The notes: a model not told the origin generated them from the letters alone. A stretch of DNA of 64,000 bases from Prevotella sp. tf2-5 (GCF_900115435.1 NZ_FOWK01000003.1:1-64000); one strand, 5' to 3'; shown: positions 37,785-48,287, numbered from the stretch's first letter. Translations and numbers: made by a program.

Positions 37785-39911
37785 TTAATGGGAGCGATGG
37801 TCGTTAATCCATCGGGCGATGGTATTATAAATACTACTCTCTTCTTGGTGTTGTGCCTCCGTGAAGGTCATACGCTCCTCTTTCGTGTTACCATATTGAT
37901 CTGGGAAGATAATCATCAGATTCTTACCCGAGAAATGTTGCATCAGTTCATTAGGAAGCCGTTCTAGTGCATTCTTATATGAGATGGTACCTTTACGTGC
38001 CGTGATCACCACGAACATATGGTCTTCTTTGATGGTCTCTGCCAGTTTGGGTAACTCATTCCAATGCGCCATGAAGGTATATTCCGCACGGACACCCGGA
38101 TGGAGATTGTTGATATACTCCCTAATCAAGACTAGACTCTCATCACGTCCATGGAACTGGATGCGACAATCAAGGTTCTCTGCCATGCGTCCTAAACGTT
38201 CCAGCCAGCGATGGAAACCTGGCTCGAATTCGGCACGAGATGGAACGGCAACCTGTATGCGTCGCAGCGTGTTCAGGGGTTGTACAAAACGGGTCAGAAG
38301 GATTTGGCGATTCAGTCCATTATACAGACTCTGGATAAAGTCTCCCCAGAACTTCGGGTTTACTTCCGTATGAACGTGCATTCCCATGATAATCTCTGAA
38401 CTGGAGAACTCACGGAAGGCATGTTTAATACCATTGGCAATATTAGTGGCAAGGCGTACCTGTGTCTGTACTTTTACCTCGCTAGCACTAGCTTGTTGCT
38501 GTAACTGTTCTAGCAAGCGCAGTCCATTATCACGATTGACGGCAGCATTGTTGTCGTCATATACCACATTCAGTGCCACAATTCCGCGATTCAGTTTCTG
38601 GTTCCGTAGCATAATAGCAAGTTCCAATAACTGAGGAGCTATCTCAGGGTATTTCACACAAAGCATGATTTTCTCGTCATCGCCTTGGTTAATGGCTGTC
38701 GGGTGTTGGTTGGAGGCTAACACGATCTGTTGGGCGGCACGAGCAGTCATCATTGTACTAATGATACAGGTAACAAGAATCATGATAACGACACCGTTCA
38801 GAATTTCGTCGTTCACCAGGTAAACACCGGGACTGACCTCCAGGCGCATTCCCACCATCACCATTGCGATGGCTCCGGCAGCATGGGCACTGGTCAGTCC
38901 AAACATCATGTGTCCTGCTGATTTAGGAAGGTGGAATAACAAACTTGAAAGATAAGCGGCGACAGCCTTTCCAAAGGTCCCGAAGAAAGCAATCATGAAC
39001 ACTATCCAGAGCATGTGAAGTCCAGTGAATAGTGAGCCGATATTGATGAGCATGCCCACACCAATCAGGAAATAAGGAATGAAGAGTGCGTTACCGATAA
39101 ACTCGATACGGTTCATCAATGGGGAAACATGGGGGATATAACGGTTGAGAATCAGTCCAGAGATGAAGGAACCTACGATGCCTTCCACACCGACAGCCTC
39201 TGAAGCTGCGGCACTGAGGAACATCACGGCAAGAACAAAGATAAACTGCATGACAGCATCGGAGTACCGCCGCAGGAAATAACGTGCGAGTTTAGGGATC
39301 AGCCATATACAAGCACCGCAGAACAGACAAAATTTCAGTAGGAAGAGAAGCCAGAAGGTGAGCCCTGTGTCTTCTCCATAAGAAGCAGCAAGTGCAGCAA
39401 GCATCAACAAGGCAAGGAACAGGGAAATCATGGAGGAACCTACGCTCAGCATCACGCTGGAGTCACGTTGCAGTCCATAGCGTCCAATAATAGGGTATGC
39501 AATCAGGGTGTTTGATGCCATGATACACCCTAAAAGGAAAGAAGCCTGTGTGGTATAGTCCAATAGCCATATTGCCATGAAATAGGTCATGACGAGTGGT
39601 ACCAGACATGTGAGTAATCCGAAAATCAGAAACCTTCTGGAGTTTTTCTTCACACTTTCCAAATCCATCTCCAGACCGGCGAGGAACATGATATATAGTA
39701 ATCCTACTTTTCCAAATAATTCAAAGGAGGAGTCTCGTTCCAGAATATTCAATCCGTATTTTCCAATCAACATGCCCGCCAGTACCATTCCGATGATATG
39801 CGGTATGCGCAGTTTACCCATGATGATGGGTGCAAACAGGATGATGAGTAATACGACACAGAAGATCAATGTCGGATTAGTAATCGGAAAATATGATGCA
39901 ATATATAACAT
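37785..39911 (-). CDS. Cation:proton antiporter (CPA2) with C-terminal universal-stress domain
   Basis: A 708-residue protein. The first ~400 residues are a CPA2/Kef-type transporter with about 12 membrane helices, including the glycine-rich [18 protein letters not shown] and [15 protein letters not shown] with the ion-binding Glu/Gly-rich region. The C-terminal ~280 residues resemble paired Usp-like nucleotide-binding domains ([29 protein letters not shown]). It would exchange Na+ or K+ for H+, gated by a cytosolic signal. ATG 39911 is preferred because a -7 box (39920-39927) lies 9 bases away; a longer frame from 40274 crosses the divergent promoter. Confidence 0.88.
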   Translation of the reverse strand: MLYIASYFPITNPTLIFCVVLLIILFAPIIMGKLRIPHIIGMVLAGMLIGKYGLNILERDSSFELFGKVGLLYIMFLAGLEMDLESVKKNSRRFLIFGLLTCLVPLVMTYFMAIWLLDYTTQASFLLGCIMASNTLIAYPIIGRYGLQRDSSVMLSVGSSMISLFLALLMLAALAASYGEDTGLTFWLLFLLKFCLFCGACIWLIPKLARYFLRRYSDAVMQFIFVLAVMFLSAAASEAVGVEGIVGSFISGLILNRYIPHVSPLMNRIEFIGNALFIPYFLIGVGMLINIGSLFTGLHMLWIVFMIAFFGTFGKAVAAYLSSLLFHLPKSAGHMMFGLTSAHAAGAIAMVMVGMRLEVSPGVYLVNDEILNGVVIMILVTCIISTMMTARAAQQIVLASNQHPTAINQGDDEKIMLCVKYPEIAPQLLELAIMLRNQKLNRGIVALNVVYDDNNAAVNRDNGLRLLEQLQQQASASEVKVQTQVRLATNIANGIKHAFREFSSSEIIMGMHVHTEVNPKFWGDFIQSLYNGLNRQILLTRFVQPLNTLRRIQVAVPSRAEFEPGFHRWLERLGRMAENLDCRIQFHGRDESLVLIREYINNLHPGVRAEYTFMAHWNELPKLAETIKEDHMFVVITARKGTISYKNALERLPNELMQHFSGKNLMIIFPDQYGNTKEERMTFTEAQHQEESSIYNTIARWINDHRSH

Positions 39912-39919
39912 ATTGTGTG

Positions 39920-39983
39920 CAAAGGTACGAATAAGTGAGTGAAATGCCAAATTTATTTGAGCATTTCCGAACAAAAGAACCTT
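39920..39983 (-). promoter_or_regulatory. Promoter-bearing palindromic element, copy 3 (antiporter)
   Basis: In plus coordinates the inner hairpin is GAAATGC-CAAAT (39941-39952) with ATTTG-A-GCATTTC (39955-39967), perfectly paired with one bulge. Outer arms GTACCTT/AAGGTTC (39922-39928, 39977-39983) have one mismatch. -7 TACCTTTG 39920-39927, -33 TTTG within 39948-39951, spacing 20 bp (minus strand). Confidence 0.75.
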
Positions 39984-39994
39984 CGGTGTGGTCA

Positions 39995-40021
39995 AAGGTT
40001 CGAAAAATTTTTGTACCTTTG
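39995..40021 (+). promoter_or_regulatory. Divergent promoter of the esterase-GH31 pair
   Basis: -7 TACCTTTG at 40014-40021, ATG 20 bases on. AAGGTTC (39995-40001) is complementary both to GAACCTT of the antiporter element (39977-39983) and, with one mismatch, to GTACCTT (40013-40019), so the two divergent promoters share palindromic arms. Confidence 0.65.
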
Positions 40022-40040
40022 CAAAAACTATCAAGAAACG

Positions 40041-41621
40041 ATGAAGAGAATATTGACAATTGTTTGGGTGGTCTGCGCTTTCATGATGATGACTGACGCT
40101 CAGGGGCAACCGCTTCTGAAAGCCCATGTGGAGACAGGTGATGTAGAAGGTGTCCTTGACAGTACCCTTGCCGTGTATAAAGCAATACCATATGCTGCTC
40201 CTCCCGTAGGTGACCTTCGTTGGCGGGAGCCACAGCCAGCCAAGGCATGGGAAGGGGTGTTGAAAGCGGATCAATTTGGACCGTTACCTCCACAACCCAC
40301 CCGTCCGGGGCGTACTGCGGATATGATGAACGAGGATTGTCTGTATCTGGGTATCGCAACACCAGCAACATCTGTTAATGACCACCTGCCAGTGATGGTA
40401 TGGATTCATGGCGGTGGTTTTCAGACGGAATGGTATGGGGGCGACTTGTGGAAATACCTTGCCATGCGTGGGGTCGTCATCGTCAGCGTAGAGTACCGGA
40501 CAGGTGCACTTGGTTTTATGGCACATCCGGAACTGACGAAAGAGAATAAGGAGGGACATTCAGGTAACTACGGCATCCTTGACCAGATTTTTGCTCTTCA
40601 GTGGGTACAGCGTAATATCACCAACTTCGGCGGCGATCCTTCGAATGTCACGATCTTCGGTGAGAGCGCTGGTGCCATCAGTTGTAGTATCCTTTGTGCC
40701 TCACCGTTGGCGAAGGGACTCTTCCATCGTTGTATCAGTCAGAGCGGAGGCTCTTTTGCTCCTTGGCGTGACCAGCCACGTACCTTGGGTATAGATGCTT
40801 CGCAGAAAGGTGCCGAACAACAGGGACTTGCCTTTCAGAAGCATCTGAAGAAAAAGAATCTCAAACAGCTGCGAAAGATGGATGCGATGTCACTATGTGA
40901 CGGTCATGTAGGTTTTGCAGGCTTCTGGCCATGTGTTGACGGGTATGTCATCTGTGATGACCAGTATCGCCTCTATGAGCGTGGCGAATATAATGATGTC
41001 CCCGTTATTGTGATGACCAACTCTGATGAGGGGGCCCTCTTCAGCCCGGGTAATATCACTCCTGAGGACTATGACAAGACCGTCAAGAATATCTTCGGCT
41101 CCTTTGCTGATGAGGCGAAGAAAGTCTATCCGGGCAGTACTGCCGATGAGGCATGGCATGGTTTTGGTGATGCTTTCCGTGATATGGGGTTTGCCTGGCC
41201 ATCATATGCTTGGGTGAGTCTGCAGTCCAAAACGGGAAAGAGTGCTGCATATGCCGCCTATCTTAACCAGCCATCCACTCGTAGCTTCTCTGGTGATCCT
41301 CGTCGCCGTGGTGTGGCACATGCTGATGACATCCTTTATCTTAATGGGGAGTTCCTGACTCAGTCAGACAAATATCCCGCAGAGTCCGCTGTTGCTGAGA
41401 TGATACAACAGTATTGGATCAATTTTGCCAAGACGGGTAATCCAAATGGCAAGGGGTTACCATACTGGCCTACATTCGATGATTCGAAGCCTACAACGAT
41501 GCAGTTTTGCAATGGGGCATCTCTTATTATGGTTCCTAATCGTGAACAGATCAACTTCGTGGATCGTTTCTACAAAGCAAAGCGTGAGGAATGCGAACAG
41601 CAGCGAAATAATTGTCGTTAA
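40041..41621 (+). CDS. Carboxylesterase type B (secreted)
   Basis: A 526-residue exported alpha/beta hydrolase, signal peptide MKRILTIVWVVCAFMMMTDAQ. Catalytic Ser lies in FGESAGAISCS (GxSxG), the oxyanion hole in WIHGGGFQ, and N-terminal disulfide and EDCLYL features fit the family. Family members cleave small esters such as acetyl or feruloyl groups. The GH31 gene starts 17 bp downstream, so the two are probably one transcript acting on an acylated plant oligosaccharide. This is inference from context. Confidence 0.9.
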   Translation: MKRILTIVWVVCAFMMMTDAQGQPLLKAHVETGDVEGVLDSTLAVYKAIPYAAPPVGDLRWREPQPAKAWEGVLKADQFGPLPPQPTRPGRTADMMNEDCLYLGIATPATSVNDHLPVMVWIHGGGFQTEWYGGDLWKYLAMRGVVIVSVEYRTGALGFMAHPELTKENKEGHSGNYGILDQIFALQWVQRNITNFGGDPSNVTIFGESAGAISCSILCASPLAKGLFHRCISQSGGSFAPWRDQPRTLGIDASQKGAEQQGLAFQKHLKKKNLKQLRKMDAMSLCDGHVGFAGFWPCVDGYVICDDQYRLYERGEYNDVPVIVMTNSDEGALFSPGNITPEDYDKTVKNIFGSFADEAKKVYPGSTADEAWHGFGDAFRDMGFAWPSYAWVSLQSKTGKSAAYAAYLNQPSTRSFSGDPRRRGVAHADDILYLNGEFLTQSDKYPAESAVAEMIQQYWINFAKTGNPNGKGLPYWPTFDDSKPTTMQFCNGASLIMVPNREQINFVDRFYKAKREECEQQRNNCR

Positions 41622-41638
41622 TAATCTGATTAGTTGAA

Positions 41639-43981
41639 GTGAAAAGAGTAATCAAGATGTTCACTGTGTGCTGTGGTCTTATGATGACCACTCCTTGTAT
41701 GGCACAGGATGTGAATATAGAGTTTTATACTCCCAATATAGTACATGTTGTCAAGGGTAAACCTACCAAGACGCTGGTTATCACGGCAAAGCCCGAAAAC
41801 GTAAAGACAGTGCGGAAAGGTAACACGTGGATGAGTAGTGAACTGACAGTCAAACAGGATGTCAATGGTAGCCTGACTTTTTTGACGGCAGCAGGGAAGG
41901 TGTTACTTCGTGAAAAGAATGGTGATGTGATGAAAGCTCGTCAGACATTCCTGCTTGATAAGGATGAGCCCATCTATGGACTTGGAACGATACAGAATGG
42001 TAAGATGAATCGCCGGGGTGAGCATAAACGGATGGAACAGTCGAACTTAGAGGATTTCCAGAATGTATTGCAATCTGTTAAGGGATGGGGCATATACTGG
42101 GATAATTACTCACCTACGCAGTTTGATGACGATGTGGATGGGATGACATTCGCCTCAGAGGTTGGTGAGGGCATTGACTATTATTTCATGTATGGTGGTT
42201 CTGCTGACGGCGTGATAGCCCTGATGCGTCATCTGACGGGTGACGTACCAATGTTTCCTTTATGGACTTACGGTTTCTGGCAGTCCAAGGAACGTTATAA
42301 GACTGCTGCAGAGACGGAGAGTGTCGTTGATAGATATCGTGAGTTGCAAGTTCCCTTGGATGGTATTATCCAAGACTGGCAGTATTGGGGTAGTAATTAC
42401 CTATGGAATGCGATGGATTTCCTGTCGGAAGATTTTACTGATGGTCCTCAGATGATTAAGAATGTCCATGCGAAGCATGCGCATTTCATGATTAGTATAT
42501 GGGCAAGTTTCGGACCTCAGACACAGCAATTCCGGGAACTCAGTGAGAAAGGACTGCTATTACCGATTGAGACATGGCCTCAGAGTGGACTGTCACATAT
42601 ATGGCCGCCTCGGATGGACTATCCGTCGGGTGTGAAGGTGTATGACGCTTTCAGTCCTGTCGCACGTGCTATTTATTGGAAATATCTGAAGACACTGTAC
42701 AACTATGGTACGGATGCCTGGTGGATGGACTCTACCGATCCAGATTTCTTCAATCCCCGTGAGTCGGATTATGAGCATAAGGTTACTGGTGGTACCTGGC
42801 GCTCTCTACGTAACGCTTTCCCCTTGGAGACGGTGCGTGGCATTTATCAGTCACAACGCAAGGATTACCCGAACTCCTCGAAACGTGTGTTTATCATGAC
42901 ACGCTCATCGTATGCTGGTCAACAGCATTATGGCTCCAATATGTGGAGCGGTGATGTCGCCTCGTCGTGGGACATGCTACGAAAGCAAGTACCGGCAGGA
43001 CTTAGTTTCTCCCTGACAGGTAATCCCAATTTCAATACAGATATCGGAGGCTTCTTCTGTAATGCCTATAACACCAAGGGTCCAGGCTCCGCACCTCAGA
43101 ATCCCCAGTATCAGGAATTGTATGTGCGTTGGATGCAGTATGGGCTCTTTGCGCCAGTATTTCGTAGTCATGGTGCTGATGCACCTCGTGAGATATGGCA
43201 ATTCGGCAAGAAAGGTGAACCCGTTTATGACGCCATAGAGAAAATGATTCGTCTGCGTTATCGACTGATACCTTATTTGTATAGTACGGCTTGGCAGGTG
43301 ACATCTCAAAACGGGAGTTATATGCGTCCTTTGTTCAGTGATTTCGTTGATGACAAGAAGGTATGGGAAATGACTGATGAGCTGATGTTTGGACAGAGCA
43401 TCCTTGCGACTCCGATAGTCAATCCATTGTATACAGAGGAACAGATTATCAAGGAAGACGCAATGACGGGCTGGGACAGGAATAATGTAAAAATGAAAGA
43501 AATTAAAAATGAAGATGTGGATTGGTCGCAGACCAAGACCGTCACGAAATACTTGCCACAAGGTACTGATTGGTATGACTTCTGGACGAATGAACGTAGG
43601 AAGGGAGGTCAGTTCGTTGCTATACAGACAACGCTCGACCGTGTCCCGATGTTCGTGCGAACAGGTAGTATCCTGCCTCTTGGTCCAGAGATGCAGTATG
43701 TCGGTGAGAAATCTTGGGACAGTCTTGAGCTGCGTGTCTATCCTGGTTCTGACGGCTCTTTTGTGTTGTATGAGGATGAGGGTGATAGCTACAATTATGA
43801 GAAAGGTGTTTACAGCACGATTACCTTCCAGTGGAACGATAAGATGAGGACACTGACTATTGGTGCCCGTCAAGGTTCCTATCCCGGCATGCTCCAGAAA
43901 CGCCAGTTCATCATTGTCCTTCCAGACGGTCAGCACCAGACAATTAGTTATGAGGGAAAGGAGCTGCAGGTGAATTTATAG
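41639..43981 (+). CDS. GH31 family glycoside hydrolase (secreted alpha-glucosidase/xylosidase type)
   Basis: A 780-residue exported enzyme starting with GTG (MKRVIKMFTVCCGLMMTTPCMAQ signal peptide). The GH31 nucleophile is Asp in DAWWMDSTDPDFF (region YGTDAWWMDSTDP), the acid/base probably Asp in FRSHGADAPREIW, and the aromatic WQYWG active-site strand is seen. GH31 enzymes cleave terminal alpha-glucose or alpha-xylose; WMDSTDPD is closer to the alpha-glucosidase/xylosidase group than sulfoquinovosidases, but substrate needs testing. Co-transcribed with the carboxylesterase. Confidence 0.88.
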   Translation: MKRVIKMFTVCCGLMMTTPCMAQDVNIEFYTPNIVHVVKGKPTKTLVITAKPENVKTVRKGNTWMSSELTVKQDVNGSLTFLTAAGKVLLREKNGDVMKARQTFLLDKDEPIYGLGTIQNGKMNRRGEHKRMEQSNLEDFQNVLQSVKGWGIYWDNYSPTQFDDDVDGMTFASEVGEGIDYYFMYGGSADGVIALMRHLTGDVPMFPLWTYGFWQSKERYKTAAETESVVDRYRELQVPLDGIIQDWQYWGSNYLWNAMDFLSEDFTDGPQMIKNVHAKHAHFMISIWASFGPQTQQFRELSEKGLLLPIETWPQSGLSHIWPPRMDYPSGVKVYDAFSPVARAIYWKYLKTLYNYGTDAWWMDSTDPDFFNPRESDYEHKVTGGTWRSLRNAFPLETVRGIYQSQRKDYPNSSKRVFIMTRSSYAGQQHYGSNMWSGDVASSWDMLRKQVPAGLSFSLTGNPNFNTDIGGFFCNAYNTKGPGSAPQNPQYQELYVRWMQYGLFAPVFRSHGADAPREIWQFGKKGEPVYDAIEKMIRLRYRLIPYLYSTAWQVTSQNGSYMRPLFSDFVDDKKVWEMTDELMFGQSILATPIVNPLYTEEQIIKEDAMTGWDRNNVKMKEIKNEDVDWSQTKTVTKYLPQGTDWYDFWTNERRKGGQFVAIQTTLDRVPMFVRTGSILPLGPEMQYVGEKSWDSLELRVYPGSDGSFVLYEDEGDSYNYEKGVYSTITFQWNDKMRTLTIGARQGSYPGMLQKRQFIIVLPDGQHQTISYEGKELQVNL

Positions 43982-44045
43982 TCTGATAAGCCGGATATAA
44001 TACGGATGTTATCACTTTATAACAATGCGGTTTTTCTTGTCTATT

Positions 44046-44077
44046 TTTGGTTATATCAAAAATATGTTGTACCTTCG
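44046..44077 (+). promoter_or_regulatory. Promoter of asd
   Basis: -33 TTTG (44046-44049) and -7 TACCTTCG (44070-44077), spacing 20 bp. The -7 box has C for the third T, a weaker consensus. Confidence 0.6.
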
Positions 44078-44114
44078 CAGCCAAATTTAGTATAATAGGA
44101 AAAGAATTAGACTT

Positions 44115-45128
44115 ATGAAAGTAGCAATTGTAGGCGCCTCAGGTGCTGTGGGTCAGGAGTTCTTGAGAATCCTCGACCAGAGAAATTTCCCAATGGATGA
44201 ACTGGTGTTGTTCGGTTCAGAGCGTAGTGCTGGCAGGAAATATACTTTCCGTGGTAAGGAACTGACAGTGAAACTGCTCCAGCATAACGATGATTTCAAG
44301 GATATTGATATAGCTTTTACCTCTGCAGGTGCTGGCACGTCTAAGGAATTTGCGGAGACGATTACAAAATATGGCTGTGTGATGATCGACAACAGCTCGG
44401 CTTTCCGTATGGATGATGATGTACCCTTGGTGGTACCAGAGTGTAATGCGGAAGATGCCTTGAAGCGTCTTCGTGGTATCATTGCCAACCCCAACTGTAC
44501 GACGATCATGATGGTGGTGGTATTGCAGCCTTTGGAGCAATTGAGTCATATTAAGCGTATCCACGTGTCTTCCTATCAGAGTGCCTCTGGTGCTGGTGCT
44601 GCTGCGATGGCAGAGCTGCAACAGCAGTATAAGGAGATGGTAGAAGACGGTGAGGTGAAGACCATTAAGAAATTCCCGCATCAGCTTGCCTATAACGTGA
44701 TTCCTCAAATTGATGTATTCCAGCCTAACGGCTATACGAAGGAGGAAATGAAGATGTATAACGAGACACAGAAGATCATGCATACTGATGCGAAATGCTC
44801 TGCGATGTGTGTACGTGTCAGTTCGTTGCGTTCTCACTCTGAGAGTGTATGGATAGAGACAGAACGTCCTCTCAGTGTTGAAGAGGCACAGAAGGCGATA
44901 GCCGCTGCTCCTGGTTGTACACTTGTTGACGATCCTGCTAACCTTGTTTATCCGATGCCTTTGGAGACAGCAGGTAAGGATGATGTCTATGTGGGTCGAG
45001 TCCGCAAGGACCTCTCTGATGAGAATGGTCTGACCTTTTGGCTCTCTGGTGACCAGATTCGTAAGGGTGCTGCCTTGAATGCAGTTCAGATCGGAGAGTA
45101 CTTAATCAAAGTAGGTAATGTAAAATAA
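44115..45128 (+). CDS. asd: Aspartate-semialdehyde dehydrogenase
   Basis: Asd makes aspartate semialdehyde for lysine/diaminopimelate, threonine and methionine. The 337-residue protein has the NADP-binding [10 protein letters not shown], the catalytic Cys in [10 protein letters not shown], and the active-site Gln/His set ([10 protein letters not shown] and [10 protein letters not shown]). It is a separate gene between the GH31 gene and the integrative element, with a terminator shared with the former tRNA operon. Confidence 0.96.
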   Translation: MKVAIVGASGAVGQEFLRILDQRNFPMDELVLFGSERSAGRKYTFRGKELTVKLLQHNDDFKDIDIAFTSAGAGTSKEFAETITKYGCVMIDNSSAFRMDDDVPLVVPECNAEDALKRLRGIIANPNCTTIMMVVVLQPLEQLSHIKRIHVSSYQSASGAGAAAMAELQQQYKEMVEDGEVKTIKKFPHQLAYNVIPQIDVFQPNGYTKEEMKMYNETQKIMHTDAKCSAMCVRVSSLRSHSESVWIETERPLSVEEAQKAIAAAPGCTLVDDPANLVYPMPLETAGKDDVYVGRVRKDLSDENGLTFWLSGDQIRKGAALNAVQIGEYLIKVGNVK

Positions 45129-45147
45129 GCATATTGCTTGTACATAT

Positions 45148-45180
45148 AAAAAGGAGCAACCTCTAAGGCTGCTTCTTTTT
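45148..45180. terminator. Bidirectional hairpin between asd and the original tRNA-Val
   Basis: AGCAACC (45155-45161) with GGCTGCT (45167-45173). In the plus-strand RNA one pair is an A-C mismatch; in the minus-strand RNA it is a G-U pair, so the stem is better in the minus direction, where TTTTT follows. It ends at the left att core and probably once terminated the tRNA-Leu/Val operon. Confidence 0.75.
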
Positions 45181-45200
45181 TGTGTCGACACTTGGATTCG
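45179..45200. other. Left attachment core (attL)
   Basis: TTTGTGTCGACACTTGGATTCG-type core identical over 22 bp to 54379-54400, displaced remnant of the original tRNA-Val 3' end. Confidence 0.85.
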
Positions 45201-45325
45201 GTCTCTGTTATTTAATCTTAAAAAATTTATTTTAATCTCTAAACCCTTGTAAATAAAGGCTTTTTCGCAGTTTTGCTTATTTTGAAGATTTCCCAAAATT
45301 AATCAAAATTACGCTTTTGTGTGGT

Positions 45326-45360
45326 AAAAATGCAGTAAAAGTGTGGTAAAAATGCAGTAA
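45326..45360 (+). other. Left integrase arm sites
   Basis: Two AAAAATGCAGTAA copies at 45326-45338 and 45348-45360, 22 bp apart, embedded in a longer direct repeat GTGTGGTAAAAATGCAGTAA. The same 13-mer occurs twice at the right end. The 310-bp region 45201-45510 otherwise has no visible gene. Confidence 0.75.
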
Positions 45361-45510
45361 GAAAAAACCGCCCTATCCTCACGGACAATGGCGGCCAGCA
45401 AAATTCAAAATAAAAGTTGAGTTGTTGATTTTCGGTATATGTCAATTTTTAAATGTAATTCGGAATCTGTCTCGATAGAGCCGCCCCCAACATGCGCGTG
45501 CGCGAAGGCA

Positions 45511-45882
45511 TCAATCGTCATCGTCAAGTAGTCTCGGCCTGCCGACTTTCTTGCACAACTTATCCGAAAGAAAATAGATTTTTTTGGATTCATCTTCATC
45601 TTGGCTCGCAAGAATGAATTTGTGCCTAATTGCCATTGCGAAAGCCCACGCAGATAGTTGCTCCCGATACTTCTGCACAAAGTTCTTAAACATAGTATGC
45701 TCAAAAAAATACAATAGGTCTAACTCAGAATGCGATGTGTTCCTGGCAAACGTGTTCCCGCAAATATCGGCAAATTTAGCATAATAGTGCTGCATAGCCC
45801 GCTTAACGTCAGCCTCGGTGAAACTAATCATCATCGAAACTTCCTCTGCATTTTTATGTATATTTTGTTTTCTCAAAATCAT
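45511..45882 (-). CDS. Unknown element protein
   Basis: A 123-residue protein (107 or 106 if it starts at the double Met near 45834). Predicted mostly helical, with an aromatic middle (LLYFFEHTMFKNFVQKYREQL) and a Lys-rich C terminus ending in an acidic LLDDDD. It is the left-most gene of the element, minus strand. No family recognised. Confidence 0.65.
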   Translation of the reverse strand: MILRKQNIHKNAEEVSMMISFTEADVKRAMQHYYAKFADICGNTFARNTSHSELDLLYFFEHTMFKNFVQKYREQLSAWAFAMAIRHKFILASQDEDESKKIYFLSDKLCKKVGRPRLLDDDD

Positions 45883-45982
45883 ATTTTTTTTGTTTGAAAG
45901 GGGTAGTGAAATGGTATTCCTCCATCCACACCCCCATAGTTAAGGACAAAACAAAATTAGGCGGGACTTTCCCGCTTTAGTG

Positions 45983-46186
45983 CTATACAAAGCTCTGCTC
46001 TAACTGCTCACGGTATTGTTCCTCCTTGGCTTCATTCTGTTTGCGCCTCTCTAAGTAGGCTTTAACGTCAAAGTTGTCGGACTCAGTTTTGGCATTTGCC
46101 TTTTGTACTAGGCTGTTGAACATAGCCTTCTCTTCAATAGAAAGAGTCTCAATCATGGACTCTTCAAATATAATCAATTTTCCCAT
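45983..46186 (-). CDS. Small charged helical protein
   Basis: A 67-residue protein dominated by Glu, Lys, Gln and Asn (VKAYLERRKQNEAKEEQYREQLEQSF), likely a single helix or coiled coil. Lies 22 bp after the 224-residue gene, same strand, probably one operon. Function unknown. Confidence 0.6.
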   Translation of the reverse strand: MGKLIIFEESMIETLSIEEKAMFNSLVQKANAKTESDNFDVKAYLERRKQNEAKEEQYREQLEQSFV

Positions 46187-46207
46187 AATATGAAATAGTT
46201 TTTGTGG

Positions 46208-46882
46208 TTATAAATACTTTTTCTCGCTTTCTCTCTGATTTGCCAACATCTGTTGCATATATGGCTTAGAATCAAATCGGTGGTCGCGCTTGATCTCATT
46301 TGTTGCCCATGCTTCAATAAAGTGGTTCTTGTCAAAGTGCAACAAAACATCTAGTGGAAGTTTCTTAACGTCCTGTCCGGCTTCCCATGCCCGCAAATCC
46401 ATGATTGCGTTAAGAATGCTTTTAATCTTCTGCCAATGCTCAGCGGCTTCTGCTGGTACTTGGAAGGTTGCACGTTCCTTTGCAAGTGCTGTAATGTCTC
46501 GATAGAAGAACGTTCCTAACTCTTCATCAAACACAAATTGCTCATGCGGGATTCCAGCAATGAAGGATTGAATCCGTTGGACGTGCGGTAGCATACGATG
46601 GTAGAGTTTGCCCCAATGCCCCTTTTGAGAGTTCCGTTGCTCGATGGTTAAGAACTTAACATCATCAACTGCCTTTTTGCCATCTTCGTAGATGGCTTGC
46701 AGCCATTCTTCCGTACAAAGTTGCGGTTGCGGAATCGTACCAAGGTTTTCCTCCTCTTTGATTGCCTTGTAACTTTCTTGCGCTGCTCGCAATTCCTCGC
46801 GCAATAGGCTATCAATCCTTTTACGCTCACTTTCAAGAACAATGCTCGTTGGCATCTTTTCTAGATTCTCAGTTTCTGTCAT
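46208..46882 (-). CDS. Unknown 224-residue element protein
   Basis: A charged, largely helical protein with a coiled-coil start (SERKRIDSLLREELRAAQESYKAI) and a C-terminal basic segment (NEIKRDHRFDSKPYMQQMLANQRESEKKY). Aromatic pairs and His-rich LYHRMLPHVQRIQSFIAGIPHEQF lie in the middle. No enzyme motif seen. By position it could be a mobilisation or partition accessory, but nothing in the sequence shows this. Confidence 0.65.
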   Translation of the reverse strand: MTETENLEKMPTSIVLESERKRIDSLLREELRAAQESYKAIKEEENLGTIPQPQLCTEEWLQAIYEDGKKAVDDVKFLTIEQRNSQKGHWGKLYHRMLPHVQRIQSFIAGIPHEQFVFDEELGTFFYRDITALAKERATFQVPAEAAEHWQKIKSILNAIMDLRAWEAGQDVKKLPLDVLLHFDKNHFIEAWATNEIKRDHRFDSKPYMQQMLANQRESEKKYL

Positions 46883-47354
46883 ATCTCAATGTTTTTGTGT
46901 TGTGGCTGCAAAGGAAGTAATAACATTTTACACCACCAAATTTTTTTCGTTTTTTGGTTGTTAAATCGAAAACTTTTCCAATTCTTTTGCTTTCTTGGTT
47001 CTTATGATATTACCATTTGCATCTACTATCTACTCCAGTTCTTCCCTGGTATGTGCCTTTTGTGTGCGGTAGTGGCAATAGTCTAAATGGTCTCGGAATT
47101 GCGTAAAAATGAAAAATTTCAAAAAATCTCGACGAAAGGTCAGTAGGGCTCCCCAAAGTTGTTAAGGGGGGGGTGTACCCCATCAATACGAGAATAACCA
47201 TTGTGGATTCAATAGGCAAATAGATAGTACGCTGTATATTGCCTAATTCTGTGCGTATCTATGCCCAATAGGGCAAATATCCATGTCGGATGCAATAACA
47301 ATAAATCCCCATCCATGAAGGATAGGGATTCGTTACGCTGTTTGGCTTTGGTTA
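46883..47354. other. Gene-free element region with short hairpins
   Basis: 472 bp without a supported gene. It holds an eight-G run followed by TGTACCCC (47166-47181), AATAGGCAA/TTGCCTAAT and GCCC-AATA-GGGC hairpins (47210-47275), and a terminator-like AATCCC...GGGATT stem (47304-47330) at the end of the recombinase gene. A transfer origin or resolution site could be here; unproven. Confidence 0.5.
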
Positions 47355-48008
47355 TTATGCGGCTTTCAACATCTTTGAAATTGCCTGTACCGTACTAGGA
47401 TTGACTTCATAACGCTCTGCCAATGCTCTAACTGAATAAAGGCTACCTTTTGCGCCATTGGCTTTGTCTCGGAGGTCTTTAACCAATTGCGGGTACTTGG
47501 TTTCGTAATCTTCTATTGTTACTCTGTAACCCTCCTTACGTCCAACTTTGCCGCCTTTGGCTCGGTAATTGTCGTAACCTGACTTCATGCGAAAACGGAT
47601 GGATTCACGCTCTATCTGTGCGCACGTTGAAAGTGTAGCAATCATAATCATCAAAAATGGGTGCTCGTTGCCATCAGCATTAAATAGAGATAACTGCTCT
47701 TTCTGAAAATAGACATTGATTTTATTTTCCTTGCAATAAATAACAGACTTCAATACTTCATCAATGTTACGACCCAAACGGCTTAACTCACTGCAAAGGA
47801 TGGTGCAACCGTTGGCGGTGGCATAATCAATAGCCTCCAGTAATGCGGCTCTTTCCTCATTCTTCTTTGCACCTGATATTTTCTCAGTGAAGATGTTTTC
47901 AACCTCATATCCGTTGCCGTTGGCATAGTTCTGAAGGTCTGTAACTTGTCGGTCGGTGTCCTGTACCAACGTTGAAACTCTAGCGTAGATAATTGCTTTC
48001 TTACTCAT
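47355..48008 (-). CDS. Serine recombinase (resolvase/invertase family)
   Basis: A 217-residue small serine recombinase. The catalytic Ser is in IIYARVSTLVQD (residue about 11), followed by the Arg-rich ELSRLGRNIDEV helix and ERESIRFRMKSGYD, then a C-terminal HTH (RALAERYEVNPSTVQAISKML). ATG 48008 is chosen because a -7 box at 48036-48043 precedes it and would fall inside a longer frame. Such enzymes resolve co-integrates or invert DNA. Its target sites here are not identified. Confidence 0.9.
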   Translation of the reverse strand: MSKKAIIYARVSTLVQDTDRQVTDLQNYANGNGYEVENIFTEKISGAKKNEERAALLEAIDYATANGCTILCSELSRLGRNIDEVLKSVIYCKENKINVYFQKEQLSLFNADGNEHPFLMIMIATLSTCAQIERESIRFRMKSGYDNYRAKGGKVGRKEGYRVTIEDYETKYPQLVKDLRDKANGAKGSLYSVRALAERYEVNPSTVQAISKMLKAA

Positions 48009-48208
48009 AATTAGGAATCTTAAATGTTTGTATTGCAAAGGTAGCGAATATCTTTCAAAGTGCTGTCAAGAATTAAGAAAACTTTGTGTGTATTGTATGG
48101 AAATAACCTTTTAAATTACAATCACACAAATACAGTCTCTAATTTTGCTATCTCCACGTAGCAAATAAGATTAAAACCACACACACATTAAAACCACACA
48201 AAAGACAT

Positions 48209-48253
48209 GATGCAATATTTGGCGGTCTCGGGAATAATGCCTACCTTTGCATC
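48209..48253 (+). promoter_or_regulatory. Plus-strand promoter flanked by GATGCAA/TTGCATC
   Basis: -33 TTTGGCGGTCTC (48218-48229) and -7 TACCTTTG (48242-48249), spacing 20 bp. GATGCAA (48209-48215) and TTGCATC (48247-48253) are exact reverse complements. It resembles the tRNA-Val copy 2 promoter and points away from the recombinase, against the direction of the element's genes. Confidence 0.7.
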
Positions 48254-48287
48254 AACTTTCCAATACTCACATATTGGGGAGTCTTAA

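Noticed and set aside
39912..40274. N-terminal extension of the antiporter
   Set aside because: It spans the divergent promoters and the esterase 5' end; low-quality sequence before the first membrane helix.
47166..47181. oriT of the element
   Set aside because: A G-run hairpin alone is not evidence, and no relaxase gene exists in the element.
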